A stretch of 64,000 bases of DNA from Eubacterium sp. 14-2 (GCF_000403845.2 NZ_KE159568.1:1-64000), one strand, 5' to 3'. Numbered from the stretch's first letter, positions 36,360 through 45,447 are shown. Notes: generated by a model not told the origin, from the letters alone. Numbers and translations are program-made.

Positions 36360-38618
36360 TTATTTCATGTATTTTTCCTGAAACACCTCCATGGGCATGG
36401 GGCGGTCGAACAAAAAGCCCTGGCCATAACGGAATCCGCAGTCTACAAGGAACTCTCTCTGCTCCTGCGTCTCTATTCCTTCAAAAATCACTTCTTCCTT
36501 GACGCTCTCAATTAATCTGCCCACATTCCGGATAAATTCCTTTGCATTTTCACGGGTTCCCTGGTTCAGAAAACTCCGGTCGATTTTCACAATATCCGCC
36601 GGAATATCGAGAAGCATTCCCAGAGAGGAATATCCGGTCCCGAAGTCGTCAATAGCCACCCGGAAGCCGGCCCGGCGCAGCTGCTGCACTTCTGTTTTCA
36701 CCAGCTCGTAACCTGACACAAACAGGCTTTCCGTTATTTCGATTTCAATATATCCCGGCTCAATCCGATAGGCTTTTGTCAGCGACAGAATCCGCTGGTA
36801 AATTCCGTTCTGCTCAAAATGGCTTCTGGAGAAATTCACGGAAATCACCGGAGGTTCTTTTCCGGCCTCCAGCCAGTTTCGCATATAAATCAGCACCTGT
36901 TCATACACATAAAAATCCAGTTCCACAATATACCCTGTTTTCTCCAGCAGGGGAATAAACTGTCCCGGTGATTCCACTCTTCCATCCCCTTTCTTCCAGC
37001 GCACCAGCGCTTCTGCGCCGGAAAGGACAAACCGGGACAGATGAAATTTGGGCTGTACATATACCTGAAAGCCTCCCTCCTTCAGGCTTCCCTGAAATTC
37101 CGCCAGTATCCGCTTTTCTTCCTCCCGCTGACTGCGCATTCTGCTCTCGTACACTTTGCAGAATGCATTGTGATTTCCCTTAATGCTCTTTCTGGTAAGA
37201 TTGGCATTTTCAATGGCCATGTCCAGATTTTCATCTTTGCTTTCCATAAAATAAATGCCTGTGGTCAGTTTTATATTGCAGGAAGGATAATACTCTTTCT
37301 GGCGCCTGGTGAAATTCAGGCTGATCTTCACAATATTTTGCAGCACGGATTCCCGGTCCGTATCCCACAGAAAGGTAATAAACAAATCTGAATACAGCCT
37401 GCAGGACACCATCCGTCCGTCCCTTCGGATCATGGCGGCAAAATCCCTGAGAATCCCGTTTCCCGCCTCATGGCCGAAATTATCATTCAGATAGGAAAAA
37501 TCATTGATATCTGTATAAACAACGGCATACTGCCTGCCTTCCTGCCAGCGCTCCAGTTCCTGCCGTACCCGGCTTTTAAAAGCCTCTTCCACATAGAGCC
37601 CCGTCAGCAGATCCCGCTTTTTCAGGCGCAGAATGGCCTTCTGATCCTCTTCCCGCTGTACCCGCAGGGCCACAAACACAGAAATCATCCGGGACAGTTC
37701 CAGGAATGTTTCCTTTTCAAAATCGGTCCACTGTCTGGGCTTTTCCATATCGCAGAAAGACACATACCCTTCTCCCCGTTCAAACCATGAAAAACCGCAG
37801 TTTACCAATGCCCGCATTCTCCGCTCCCGGAACACCGCCTTATCAGATTCCGATACATGGCTGTCTCCCAGACAGTCGTTGATATAAGCCAGTCCCCAGT
37901 CGTCAAATCCTTTGAAAAAACCGTCCCAGTTCTCATATTTATCCACAAACTGAAGGCTGGTCAGAATACCCTTCTCTCTGGTCCAGCAGTTTGTCTGTAT
38001 CAGTTCCTTTTTCTCCCTGTCACATTCCAGCACCGCCACAATATCCAGGTCATACTGTCTTCCGATCCGTTCCATCAGAAGATTCAGAGAATCGTTCACA
38101 TCCCTGGCATGGGAAAGCAGGGTAAAAGCCTGGGAGATGAAATCCATGTCCTGTATCTGTCCCGCTTTATACCGGCCGTTACCCGCCTCTGGCTCCTCCA
38201 TTCCGTTCCGGCTGCCCTGGATTGCCGCAAGAAAATAAGGTACACTGCCCTCATAATAAAACAGACGGATTTTCAGTGTGAGATGACGTCTCTTCCCGTC
38301 ATGGCCGCAGACGCGCACCTGGCACTGCCCCACACTGTCACTGCGGATCACCTCTTCCATGACTTCCTTCAGACATGCTCTGTCCTCCTGATCCAGAATG
38401 CGGGAAAAATCACCTTCCACTGCCTGTATCTCTTCCTGCGTATACCCTGCCTCATGAAAAAATTCTTCATTGCCCCTTATCAGCTCACAACCTTCAAAAC
38501 CTCGAATAACTGCACAGCCCACAGGCATTTTCTCAACTGCACAGTCAGACGCTTTACCGGTCTCCTCTGACCCGGCCTGCCCTCTGGGACATATTTCTCT
38601 GATCTCCTGTTTGTCCAT
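36360..38618 (-). CDS. c-di-GMP phosphodiesterase with degenerate GGDEF domain
   Basis: The 752-residue cytoplasmic protein has a PAS-like N-terminus (about 30-130), a GAF-like region (about 155-310), a GGDEF domain and a C-terminal EAL domain. The GGDEF signature is replaced by YSDLF, so cyclase activity is unlikely. The EAL domain keeps EALVRW, NFSRSHF, EITES, IDDFGTGYSSLG, KIDRSFL and EGIET, which cover the metal and catalytic residues. It should therefore hydrolyse c-di-GMP. It counterbalances the cyclase at 16130. The gene is monocistronic. Confidence 0.92.
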   Translation of the reverse strand: MDKQEIREICPRGQAGSEETGKASDCAVEKMPVGCAVIRGFEGCELIRGNEEFFHEAGYTQEEIQAVEGDFSRILDQEDRACLKEVMEEVIRSDSVGQCQVRVCGHDGKRRHLTLKIRLFYYEGSVPYFLAAIQGSRNGMEEPEAGNGRYKAGQIQDMDFISQAFTLLSHARDVNDSLNLLMERIGRQYDLDIVAVLECDREKKELIQTNCWTREKGILTSLQFVDKYENWDGFFKGFDDWGLAYINDCLGDSHVSESDKAVFRERRMRALVNCGFSWFERGEGYVSFCDMEKPRQWTDFEKETFLELSRMISVFVALRVQREEDQKAILRLKKRDLLTGLYVEEAFKSRVRQELERWQEGRQYAVVYTDINDFSYLNDNFGHEAGNGILRDFAAMIRRDGRMVSCRLYSDLFITFLWDTDRESVLQNIVKISLNFTRRQKEYYPSCNIKLTTGIYFMESKDENLDMAIENANLTRKSIKGNHNAFCKVYESRMRSQREEEKRILAEFQGSLKEGGFQVYVQPKFHLSRFVLSGAEALVRWKKGDGRVESPGQFIPLLEKTGYIVELDFYVYEQVLIYMRNWLEAGKEPPVISVNFSRSHFEQNGIYQRILSLTKAYRIEPGYIEIEITESLFVSGYELVKTEVQQLRRAGFRVAIDDFGTGYSSLGMLLDIPADIVKIDRSFLNQGTRENAKEFIRNVGRLIESVKEEVIFEGIETQEQREFLVDCGFRYGQGFLFDRPMPMEVFQEKYMK

Positions 38619-38687
38619 AAAAGCATTCTCCGTTTCATTGTTCCCTTCTTTTACGCGGCTCTTTATTTTCTTTCTTATTCTTAGATT

Positions 38688-38733
38688 AGGGTGTCAAACG
38701 CACCTTTGGTGCGGCGCACCCTTTTGACACCCT
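38688..38733. repeat. Nested inverted repeat
   Basis: AGGGTGTCAAA (38688-38698) pairs with TTTGACACCCT (38723-38733). Inside, GGTGCG (38708-38713) can pair with either of two CGCACC copies (38699-38704 or 38715-38720). It looks like a repeated intergenic element rather than a simple terminator. Confidence 0.7.
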
Positions 38734-38824
38734 GATCTTTCTTAGTGAAAGCCGGCTGCTTTCACAAATAAATTTCATTAATCCCAATCATAGCAAATAT
38801 TTCCCCTGTTTTCAATTGTTTTCC

Positions 38825-38852
38825 TTGAAAATACAGGGATTTTATGTATAAT
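38825..38852 (+). promoter_or_regulatory. Promoter of the ABC-F gene
   Basis: TTGAAA (38825-38830) and a perfect TATAAT (38847-38852) are spaced by 16 bases. Transcription would start near 38859 and give a leader of about 150 bases. Confidence 0.7.
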
Positions 38853-38870
38853 AGTTACTGTCTGCTTTAT

Positions 38871-38958
38871 CAGGGCCGGCGCCCTGCGCTGACCAGAACA
38901 TAAACAGCAGCGTATCATGCCATAAGCACTGCGGCATATGGTATGGCGCCATGCCCTG
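38871..38958 (+). promoter_or_regulatory. Structured leader of the ABC-F gene, possible attenuator
   Basis: CAGGGC (38871-38876) can pair with GCCCTG at 38881-38886 to form a tight hairpin, or with a second GCCCTG at 38953-38958. A further CATGCCATA/TATGG-type hairpin lies between. Mutually exclusive pairings are a hallmark of attenuation, which is known for some ABC-F resistance genes. Function here is inference. Confidence 0.45.
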
Positions 38959-39010
38959 CGGACTGTATCATTTCATGAAAAGCAAAATTCAGAAAAACGA
39001 GGATTTTAAT

Positions 39011-40651
39011 ATGATCAGTGCAAACAATGTAACTCTCAGAATCGGAAAAAAGGCGTTATTTGAAGATGTGAATATCAAGTTCACCGAAGGGAACTGTTAT
39101 GGCCTTATCGGCGCCAACGGAGCCGGAAAGTCCACCTTTCTCAAAATTTTAAACGGACAGTTAGAGCCCACCAAAGGAGATGTTTTTATCACTCCGGGCC
39201 AGCGGCTCTCTTTCCTGCAGCAGGACCATTTCAAGTACGATGATTTTACAGCGCTGGACACTGTTATTATGGGAAATCAGCATCTGTACGACATTATGAA
39301 AGAAAAAGACGCCATTTACATGAAAGAGGATTTCACCGATGAAGACGGTATCCGTGCCAGCGAACTGGAAGCGGAATTCGCAGAGATGGACGGATGGAAT
39401 GCGGAATCGGACGCAGCCCAGCTCTTAAACGGTCTCGGTATTGAAACGGAATTCCACTATGCTCTTATGAAGGATTTAACGGGAGAACAGAAAGTGAAAA
39501 TCCTGCTGGCTCAGGCGCTGTTCGGCAACCCGGACATTCTGCTTCTGGACGAGCCCACCAACCACCTGGATCTGGACGCCATCGCATGGCTGGAAGAATT
39601 TTTAATCAATTTCAACAATACGGTTATTGTGGTATCCCATGACCGGTATTTCCTGAACAAAGTCTGCACCCACACTGCGGATATCGACTACGCCAAAATC
39701 CAGCTTTATGCAGGAAACTATGATTTCTGGTATGAGTCCAGCCAGCTCTTAATCCGTCAGATGAAGGAAGCCAACAAGAAAAAGGAAGAAAAAATCAAAG
39801 AACTGCAGGAGTTTATTTCCCGGTTCTCCGCAAATGCTTCCAAATCCAAACAGGCTACCTCCCGGAAAAAAGCGCTGGAAAAAATTCAGCTGGATGAAAT
39901 CAAACCTTCCAGCCGGAAATATCCCTATATTGATTTCCGACCCAACCGGGAAATTGGAAATGAAGTGCTTACCGTTGAAAATTTAACCAAAACCATTGAC
40001 GGCGTCAGGGTACTTGACAACGTATCTTTTATTGTGGGACATGACGATAAAATTGCATTTGTGGGAAGCAACGAAACTGCAAAGACTACCCTGTTTAAAA
40101 TCCTTGCCGGAGAAATGGAACCCGACGAAGGCAATTACAAATGGGGCGTAACCACCAGCCAATCCTATTTCCCCAAGGATAATACGGAAATCTTTGACAA
40201 CGACCTGCAGATTGTGGAATGGCTGACCCAGTATTCTGAAATCAAGGACGCCACCTATGTCCGGGGCTTCCTGGGCAGAATGCTGTTTGCCGGGGAAGAT
40301 GGCGTAAAGAAAATGAAGGTGCTGTCCGGCGGGGAAAAAGTACGCGTGCTTCTGTCCCGTATGATGATTACCGGAGCGAATGTTCTGATTCTGGATGAGC
40401 CCACTGACCATCTGGACATGGAATCCATCACCGCCCTGAACAACGGACTGATGAAGTTCTCCGGCGTCCTGCTGTTCGCTTCCAGAGACCATCAGGTGGT
40501 ACAGACCACTGCCAACCGTATTATCGAGTTTCTTCCAAACGGCTCCATGATTGATAAAATCACCACTTATGATGAATATCTGGAAAGCGACGAAATGGCC
40601 AGAAAACGTCAGGTGTATTCTACCAGTAATGCGCAGGAAGAAGACGACTGA
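39011..40651 (+). CDS. ABC-F family ribosome-associated ATPase
   Basis: ABC-F proteins bind the ribosomal E site to rescue stalled ribosomes or protect them from antibiotics. The 546-residue soluble protein has two ABC domains joined by a charged helical linker (about 235-300), and no membrane part. The first site has GANGAGKST and VSHDRYF, and its signature reads LTGEQ. The second site is degenerate in Walker A (GSNETAKTT) and in the switch region (SRDH for SHDR), but keeps LSGGEKVRVLLS. It resembles the YkpA/YbiT group. ATG 39011 has GAGG upstream. Confidence 0.9.
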   Translation: MISANNVTLRIGKKALFEDVNIKFTEGNCYGLIGANGAGKSTFLKILNGQLEPTKGDVFITPGQRLSFLQQDHFKYDDFTALDTVIMGNQHLYDIMKEKDAIYMKEDFTDEDGIRASELEAEFAEMDGWNAESDAAQLLNGLGIETEFHYALMKDLTGEQKVKILLAQALFGNPDILLLDEPTNHLDLDAIAWLEEFLINFNNTVIVVSHDRYFLNKVCTHTADIDYAKIQLYAGNYDFWYESSQLLIRQMKEANKKKEEKIKELQEFISRFSANASKSKQATSRKKALEKIQLDEIKPSSRKYPYIDFRPNREIGNEVLTVENLTKTIDGVRVLDNVSFIVGHDDKIAFVGSNETAKTTLFKILAGEMEPDEGNYKWGVTTSQSYFPKDNTEIFDNDLQIVEWLTQYSEIKDATYVRGFLGRMLFAGEDGVKKMKVLSGGEKVRVLLSRMMITGANVLILDEPTDHLDMESITALNNGLMKFSGVLLFASRDHQVVQTTANRIIEFLPNGSMIDKITTYDEYLESDEMARKRQVYSTSNAQEEDD

Positions 40652-40655
40652 CCGT

Positions 40656-40711
40656 AAAAAGACCCTGCCGCTCTTTAGCGTGACAGGGTCTTTCCTGTTA
40701 AGATAAAAAAT
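40656..40711. terminator. Terminator between ABC-F and M42 peptidase genes
   Basis: AAAGACCCTG (40658-40667) pairs with CAGGGTCTTT (40684-40693), with an inner CGCT/AGCG stem. A-tracts flank the left arm and lie at 40705-40710. It shares TTTAGCGTGACA-GGTCTTTCC with the hairpin at 2911-2977. Confidence 0.75.
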
Positions 40712-40720
40712 CCGGAACTT

Positions 40721-41752
40721 TTACAGTAAATAAGCCTTCAGCAGTTCCAGCGTGGCCTTTACTCCGTCCACATGGCTCCGCTCATAACCATGAGAGGCAT
40801 AGACGCCCGGACCAATCAGCCCATGGCGGCAGTCGTAGCCTGCGCTCAGTGCAGCGTCCGCATCGGATCCGTAATGGGGATAAACGTCCGGAGCAAAATC
40901 AATGTCATGTTCTTTCGCCGCTTTTATCAGGCCGCTTACCACCGGATAGCTGTAGGGCCCCACACTGTCTTTCACACAGATGGATACCTGTTGCTCCGTA
41001 CAGTTCAGTCCTTCGCCCACACATCCCATGTCCACCGACAGGATTTCCGTTACGCCTTCCGGTACGGTTCCGCAGGCTCCATGCCCCACTTCTTCATAGA
41101 CGGTAATATGATGGTAAATATTCCGTTTGGGCGTAATCTTCTCTTCTTTCATATATTTTGCAAATCCAAGCAAAATACCCACACTCAGTTTATCATCCAG
41201 AAACCGGCTTTTGATATATCCTTTTTCCGTAATCACGGTTCTGGGTTCAAAGGCCACAATATCCCCCGCCATAATTCCGAGTTTTTCTGTCTCTTCTTTA
41301 GAACTCACCTTTTCGTCCGGCACCACCTCCATGGTACTGAAACTCCGTCTGGCAGTGCTGTAATCGTCGTTTACATGGACAGAGGCATTTTCCAGCTGAA
41401 AGGTCCCTTCATATACACCGTCAGACCTGGTTATGATCCGACAGTTTTCCCCTTCCGTATTATTGGGATTCAGACCGCCCAGAGGGGATACTTTCAGCCT
41501 GCCGTTCCCTTTGATTTCACAGACCATGGCTCCCAGCGTATCCATATGGGCTTCCAGCAGGATCCCGTCTTTTTCCTTTTCCCCTCCCAGATTCACCAAT
41601 ACGCCGCCTTTTACGGTTTTTACCGGTTCATATCCCAGTAAGCGGTAGGTATTCATCAGATACTCCGCCGCTTCCTCTGTGTATCCGGTGGGACTGTCTA
41701 TGGCCAGAATGTTCCTGGTCTGCTCCAGAATATATTCCATTATTGTTTCCAT
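40721..41752 (-). CDS. M42-family metallo-aminopeptidase
   Basis: The 343-residue protein is a cytoplasmic co-catalytic zinc peptidase of the M42 group, which trims peptides. Metal ligands are seen in LLEAHMDTLG, the Asp of RFLDDKLSVG, and YEEVGHG, where the general base and a ligand Glu are adjacent. A late His is in YASHGYERSH. The start ATG 41752 has AGGAGG and AAGAGG sites upstream. It lies 64 bases after pgeF on the same strand and may be the last gene of the long operon. Confidence 0.9.
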   Translation of the reverse strand: METIMEYILEQTRNILAIDSPTGYTEEAAEYLMNTYRLLGYEPVKTVKGGVLVNLGGEKEKDGILLEAHMDTLGAMVCEIKGNGRLKVSPLGGLNPNNTEGENCRIITRSDGVYEGTFQLENASVHVNDDYSTARRSFSTMEVVPDEKVSSKEETEKLGIMAGDIVAFEPRTVITEKGYIKSRFLDDKLSVGILLGFAKYMKEEKITPKRNIYHHITVYEEVGHGACGTVPEGVTEILSVDMGCVGEGLNCTEQQVSICVKDSVGPYSYPVVSGLIKAAKEHDIDFAPDVYPHYGSDADAALSAGYDCRHGLIGPGVYASHGYERSHVDGVKATLELLKAYLL

Positions 41753-41816
41753 CTTTTCCTCTTTTCCTCCTGTAATTACTTTCTGTACCACCTGTCTGGC
41801 ATACCGGCTCTGCTGT

Positions 41817-42683
41817 TTACTTCAGGTAAAGAAATGCCCCAAGATTTCCCCGTTTTCCATGGCTGGCCCGATGGGAGAACAGCAGTTTGTGGTTGCAGCA
41901 GGTACATAGCCTGGTTACTGCCAGGTGTTCCTTCCGGATGCCTGCTTCTGACAGAACGATTTCATTGGCCCGCCATAAATCAAGCTGGTATTTTCCATTT
42001 CCTTTATTCTGCAAAATCTCGTCTCTGTGACCGGAAAATTCCTGTTCAAATTCCAGGGCCACATCTTCACTGACCTCATAGCAGCTCTGGCAGATGGAGG
42101 GGCCAACAGCGCAGACCACATCCTCCACCTCCGTCTGAAATTCCCGCTTCATGGCTTCCAGTGTGGCTTTTCCCATACGTCCCACGGTTCCCCGCCAGCC
42201 GGAATGAGAAAGTCCAATGGCCTTTTGTCTGGTATCCACAAAATACAAAGGCACGCAGTCTGCAAAAAAAGCAGACAGTACCAGCCCCGGTTCATTGGTT
42301 ATCAGACCGTCCGTATCGGTATATCCACGCTCCCTGAGCAACCCCTTTCCTGCATCTTCTCTGCCCACACGTCTCACATTGGTGGTATGGGTCTGGTCTG
42401 TCAGCACAAAATCCCCATATGCTGTGCCAAGAGCCTTTGCAGTTCTGCGGAAATTTTCTTCCACGGCCTCTCGCTCATCTCCTCTGGCAAAGCTCAGGTT
42501 CAGACTTTCAAACATCCCTCTGCTGACGCCGCCCAGTCTGGTGGTAAAGCAGTGCCCTGCTATCCCGGTTTCCTCCAGCAGAGGAAAATACAGGCAGGGA
42601 AACATTCCTGTCTCTGTCTCCACCTGTTTTAACACCGGCACCTGTTCCTGCCCTCTGTACTGAAATGCAATGTGCTTCTCCAT
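41817..42683 (-). CDS. pgeF: YfiH/LACC1-family purine nucleoside phosphorylase-type protein
   Basis: Members of this family were first called polyphenol oxidases and are now known to act on purine nucleosides and to edit peptidoglycan precursors. The 288-residue protein has the conserved metal-binding features TRLGGVS, DQTHT, FADCVPLYF, HSGWRGT and CTCCN, followed by FSHRASHGKRG. Its start follows yraN by 24 bases, so it belongs to the operon. Which activity is physiological here cannot be judged. Confidence 0.92.
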   Translation of the reverse strand: MEKHIAFQYRGQEQVPVLKQVETETGMFPCLYFPLLEETGIAGHCFTTRLGGVSRGMFESLNLSFARGDEREAVEENFRRTAKALGTAYGDFVLTDQTHTTNVRRVGREDAGKGLLRERGYTDTDGLITNEPGLVLSAFFADCVPLYFVDTRQKAIGLSHSGWRGTVGRMGKATLEAMKREFQTEVEDVVCAVGPSICQSCYEVSEDVALEFEQEFSGHRDEILQNKGNGKYQLDLWRANEIVLSEAGIRKEHLAVTRLCTCCNHKLLFSHRASHGKRGNLGAFLYLK

Positions 42684-42707
42684 AACCGCTCCTTCCTGTT
42701 TTACCTC

Positions 42708-43076
42708 TTATCGCTGAAAAGAAAATGCATGTTCCACATGAATGATCTCTGTGCCCAGAATTCCTATTACATCGAACCGGCAGGGTGTTTCTTCCCCATA
42801 GCCATGGCGGAAACAGTAATATTCCGCCGTTTTGCAGATACGCCGCTGTTTGAAACGGTCCACTGCTTCCAGGGGATGGCCGCCTTTTCCATCTTTACGG
42901 TATTTCACCTCTGCAAATACCAGATACTTCCCCTGTTTTGCCACCAGATCTATTTCCCCGTACCTGCTGCGGAAATTTGCCTCCAGAATCTGATACCCTT
43001 TTTCCTTCAGAAATTCTGCCGCCTTCTGTTCGAAGGCTGTGCCCAGGCTGCGGTTCTTATTTCCTGCTTTTCCCAA
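42708..43076 (-). CDS. yraN: YraN/UPF0102 family nuclease-like protein
   Basis: The 122-residue protein has the restriction-endonuclease-like fold motif of UPF0102. It shows GTAFEQKAAEFLKEKGY, the metal-binding GEIDLVA and FAEVKYR. Members are thought to act on Holliday junctions or other DNA structures, but the function is unproven. It often lies next to rnhB in Firmicutes, as here within the same operon. The codon at 43076 is an ATG. Confidence 0.92.
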   Translation of the reverse strand: MGKAGNKNRSLGTAFEQKAAEFLKEKGYQILEANFRSRYGEIDLVAKQGKYLVFAEVKYRKDGKGGHPLEAVDRFKQRRICKTAEYYCFRHGYGEETPCRFDVIGILGTEIIHVEHAFSFQR

Positions 43077-43133
43077 CTTATACTATCCCTTCTGTTCTCC
43101 CGGAAATTTTCCCTCTGAGTCTCCTGCTGCCAT

Positions 43134-43460
43134 CTATCGCAGTTTTTCCCGCATTCGCTCCATATCATCCACAAATACCAGAATTTCCGCCACCACTTCA
43201 TACAGTTCCGGCGGTATCATATCGCCGATTTCCAGTTTGGACAGTGTTTTTGCCAGTTTGTCATCCCGGTAAAAAGGGATGTTGTCTTCTTTTGCTTTCT
43301 CAATAATCCGCTCCGCCAGATGTCCTTTTCCGGTGGCAATGATTTTCGGTGCGGTTTCTCCCGGATTGTAGGCTATGGCCACAGCGGTTTTCTGCTTTTC
43401 ACCCGATGCGGTTTCCATGGTCACCAGCTCTTTTGTATTTTTGTATCTCGTTCCATCCAT
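43134..43460 (-). CDS. ylqH: FlhB C-terminal domain-like protein (YlqH/EscU-like)
   Basis: This is a stand-alone homologue of the cytoplasmic tail of the flagellar export protein FlhB, of about 108 residues. AIAYNPGETAPKIIATGKG aligns with the FlhB autocleavage region, but the NPTH motif is changed to NPGE, so self-cleavage is unlikely. The rest (IPFYRDDKLAKTL, IPPELYEVVAEIL) is typical. The start is uncertain. I prefer ATG 43460 after GGGAG, but 43484 or 43418 are possible. It follows ylqG in the conserved rnhB-ylqG-ylqH order. Its role is unknown. Confidence 0.85.
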   Translation of the reverse strand: MDGTRYKNTKELVTMETASGEKQKTAVAIAYNPGETAPKIIATGKGHLAERIIEKAKEDNIPFYRDDKLAKTLSKLEIGDMIPPELYEVVAEILVFVDDMERMREKLR

Positions 43461-43539
43461 GGCCCTTTGGCTCCCTTCCCACATAATGTTCACAGACTGT
43501 ATACTGTATTTCTGTTTACGGTCTGTATGGGCATAGTTT

Positions 43540-45447
43540 CTATGCCTTCACATCAAAAGAATACCGGTGCAGTTTCCCGGCGGGCTTTTCCTGCTCTAAA
43601 AACTCCTGGGGGGATTCTTTCTGCAGCTTCCGGTTTTCCACTTTAATTTCGCAGCTGTAGCCTTTCTGCTCCAGACGTTCTACCAGCCTGTCTGTAAATC
43701 CTGTAATCAGACGGTAAGATTTCTCGTCTTCCAGATAAAAATCCGTCTGCACAGACTGTCCGTGCATTTTCACATAAATGTCTGTGGAGCCGAGATGTTC
43801 CATATCCAGGTGAAGCAGTGCAGAGAGATCTCCCTCCTTCTCCCGCAGGCTCTTCTTGTTGGTATACACATACAAATCACTGTGAGCATTCTGCTGCTGC
43901 AGCTTCAGAGGAAGCTGTACATAGGTGTACACCTGATTTAACTGATTCATAAAATCCAGATTATTCCGGACGGACTGGGCCGTTTTTGCCAGAGCGCTTC
44001 CTTCCTTTCCTGCCTGGGAAAGAACCTGCTGCAGCTCCGTCATCTGCCGGTTCAGACGCTGGTACAGTTCCTTTACCGCCCCTTCTTCCTTTAATTTTTC
44101 CGGCGTCAGCATCCACTGCTCTGTCATGGCCTGCTTCATCAGGTTTTTCACCTCTTTTGAGGAAAACAGCTTTTTCATGGCCCCTCCGTCTGCATGTTCG
44201 CTGTTTTCCAACAGCTTCATCATCTGCTGTAAAAGCTCTCCGGCAGACAAAGCCGTATTCAGTTTTCCCTGGGGAAGAAGCTGCTGATTCTCTGCCGCAC
44301 CGGAAAATTCTTTCAGCATGGAAGCCAGATTTTCCTGCTGCTCCCCGGTCAGAACCCTGTCTATGGGATTCTGGCCCTGTAGGCTGTTGTCCTGTCCGGC
44401 AGATTCCAGCGTCTCCGGGGAAACTCCCACTCCGCTTTGTATCAGAGACTCCGCACCTGTTTTCCCGGTGAGGCTTTCCGGCGCCCCGGTTCCCGGCGCC
44501 GCCATGGTTCCTTCGGCAGTTCCTTCCTGCAGCCCCGGATTCAGAATATCACTTCCTTCTGCCATGGATTCCGGAACCTGCTCCATAGCGGAACGGAAAA
44601 GCTCCGGATTCTGTACCGTCTGATCTGCTGCCCCGGTCTGTGCTTCTCCTGAAACCATTCCCTCTCCCTGAGGGATTTCTCCCAGCAGAATTTCCATAAT
44701 CTGCTGCTGAATTACGGGAATCTGACCTGTCTGCCCGCCGGCTCCCGCTGCAATATTCTGCCCGCTGCCTCCCAGCATAAAATTCTCCGGAAGTCCCTGT
44801 CCCTCCTGTCCGAACAGCTGCTTAGGCAGACTGGCAAGACCATCCATCAGATTCTGCAGATCCGGCAGGATTGCCTGCTGGCCGTTCTGGTAATTCTGGA
44901 ACTGATTCAGGGAATTTTCCGTAATCCGAAATCCCAGTTTCTGCATCTGCACCAGCGTCTGCATGTCTGCCTGGGGAAAGCCTGCCACTGCCCGGGCCAT
45001 CTGCATCAGACTGTTTCTGTCTATGGGAAGCTGCTCCATCATCATCTGGTTTACCATGGACAGATTACGGGGATTTACTTTCAGACCCGCTGCTTCCAGC
45101 GCTTTTAACAGGGTGGGGTTCTGAGCGCTCTCTAACGTCACAGGGCGGATGGAAATCTGTTCTTCTGTGGTGCCCTTCACTTCAAACAGCATGGGCTGCC
45201 CTTTTTCCAGTGTGACTCCTGCCTCCATTCTGGCCTGTATGGTACTTCCGTCGCTCAGTCCCAGGGTTACCTGACCGTTGCTTTTGATGTCCGTCACCAT
45301 TCCTTCAAATACTCTGCCCGGAACCATCTCCGGAAGCCGGCCGGCGGGACGCACCGCTGCTGTTTCTTTTACACTGTTTAAGGTCTGGGTATTGGAGGCT
45401 GTATTGGCCTGATATTGATGAACGCCCTCTAAAAATGACATATCCAT
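43540..45447 (-). CDS. ylqG: FliK-like protein (YlqG)
   Basis: The 635-residue protein is Gln- and Met-rich and has no signal peptide. The C-terminal third (about 470-600) resembles the flagellar hook-length control domain, with YTYVQLPLKLQQQNAHSDLY and KMHGQSVQTDFYLED. The middle (about 210-420) is low complexity, Gly/Gln/Ala-rich and probably disordered. ATG 45447 overlaps the rnhB stop (TGATG), so the two are coupled. The rnhB neighbourhood matches Bacillus ylqG. No flagellar genes lie in the window and its job is unknown. Confidence 0.88.
   Translation of the reverse strand: MDMSFLEGVHQYQANTASNTQTLNSVKETAAVRPAGRLPEMVPGRVFEGMVTDIKSNGQVTLGLSDGSTIQARMEAGVTLEKGQPMLFEVKGTTEEQISIRPVTLESAQNPTLLKALEAAGLKVNPRNLSMVNQMMMEQLPIDRNSLMQMARAVAGFPQADMQTLVQMQKLGFRITENSLNQFQNYQNGQQAILPDLQNLMDGLASLPKQLFGQEGQGLPENFMLGGSGQNIAAGAGGQTGQIPVIQQQIMEILLGEIPQGEGMVSGEAQTGAADQTVQNPELFRSAMEQVPESMAEGSDILNPGLQEGTAEGTMAAPGTGAPESLTGKTGAESLIQSGVGVSPETLESAGQDNSLQGQNPIDRVLTGEQQENLASMLKEFSGAAENQQLLPQGKLNTALSAGELLQQMMKLLENSEHADGGAMKKLFSSKEVKNLMKQAMTEQWMLTPEKLKEEGAVKELYQRLNRQMTELQQVLSQAGKEGSALAKTAQSVRNNLDFMNQLNQVYTYVQLPLKLQQQNAHSDLYVYTNKKSLREKEGDLSALLHLDMEHLGSTDIYVKMHGQSVQTDFYLEDEKSYRLITGFTDRLVERLEQKGYSCEIKVENRKLQKESPQEFLEQEKPAGKLHRYSFDVKA

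Larger units (their letters stand above)
38619..39010. other. Intergenic region with repeat, promoter and structured ABC-F leader
   Basis: This 392-base gap between the divergent phosphodiesterase and ABC-F genes holds a large inverted repeat (38688-38733), a promoter (38825-38852) and a leader with competing hairpins. No credible protein-coding gene is present. The frame that extends the ABC-F gene upstream to 38951 is non-coding leader. Confidence 0.7.

Noticed and set aside
43134-45447. Evidence for a flagellar or type III secretion locus
   Set aside because: Only the FliK-like and FlhB-tail-like proteins are present, and their rnhB context is the known housekeeping location.
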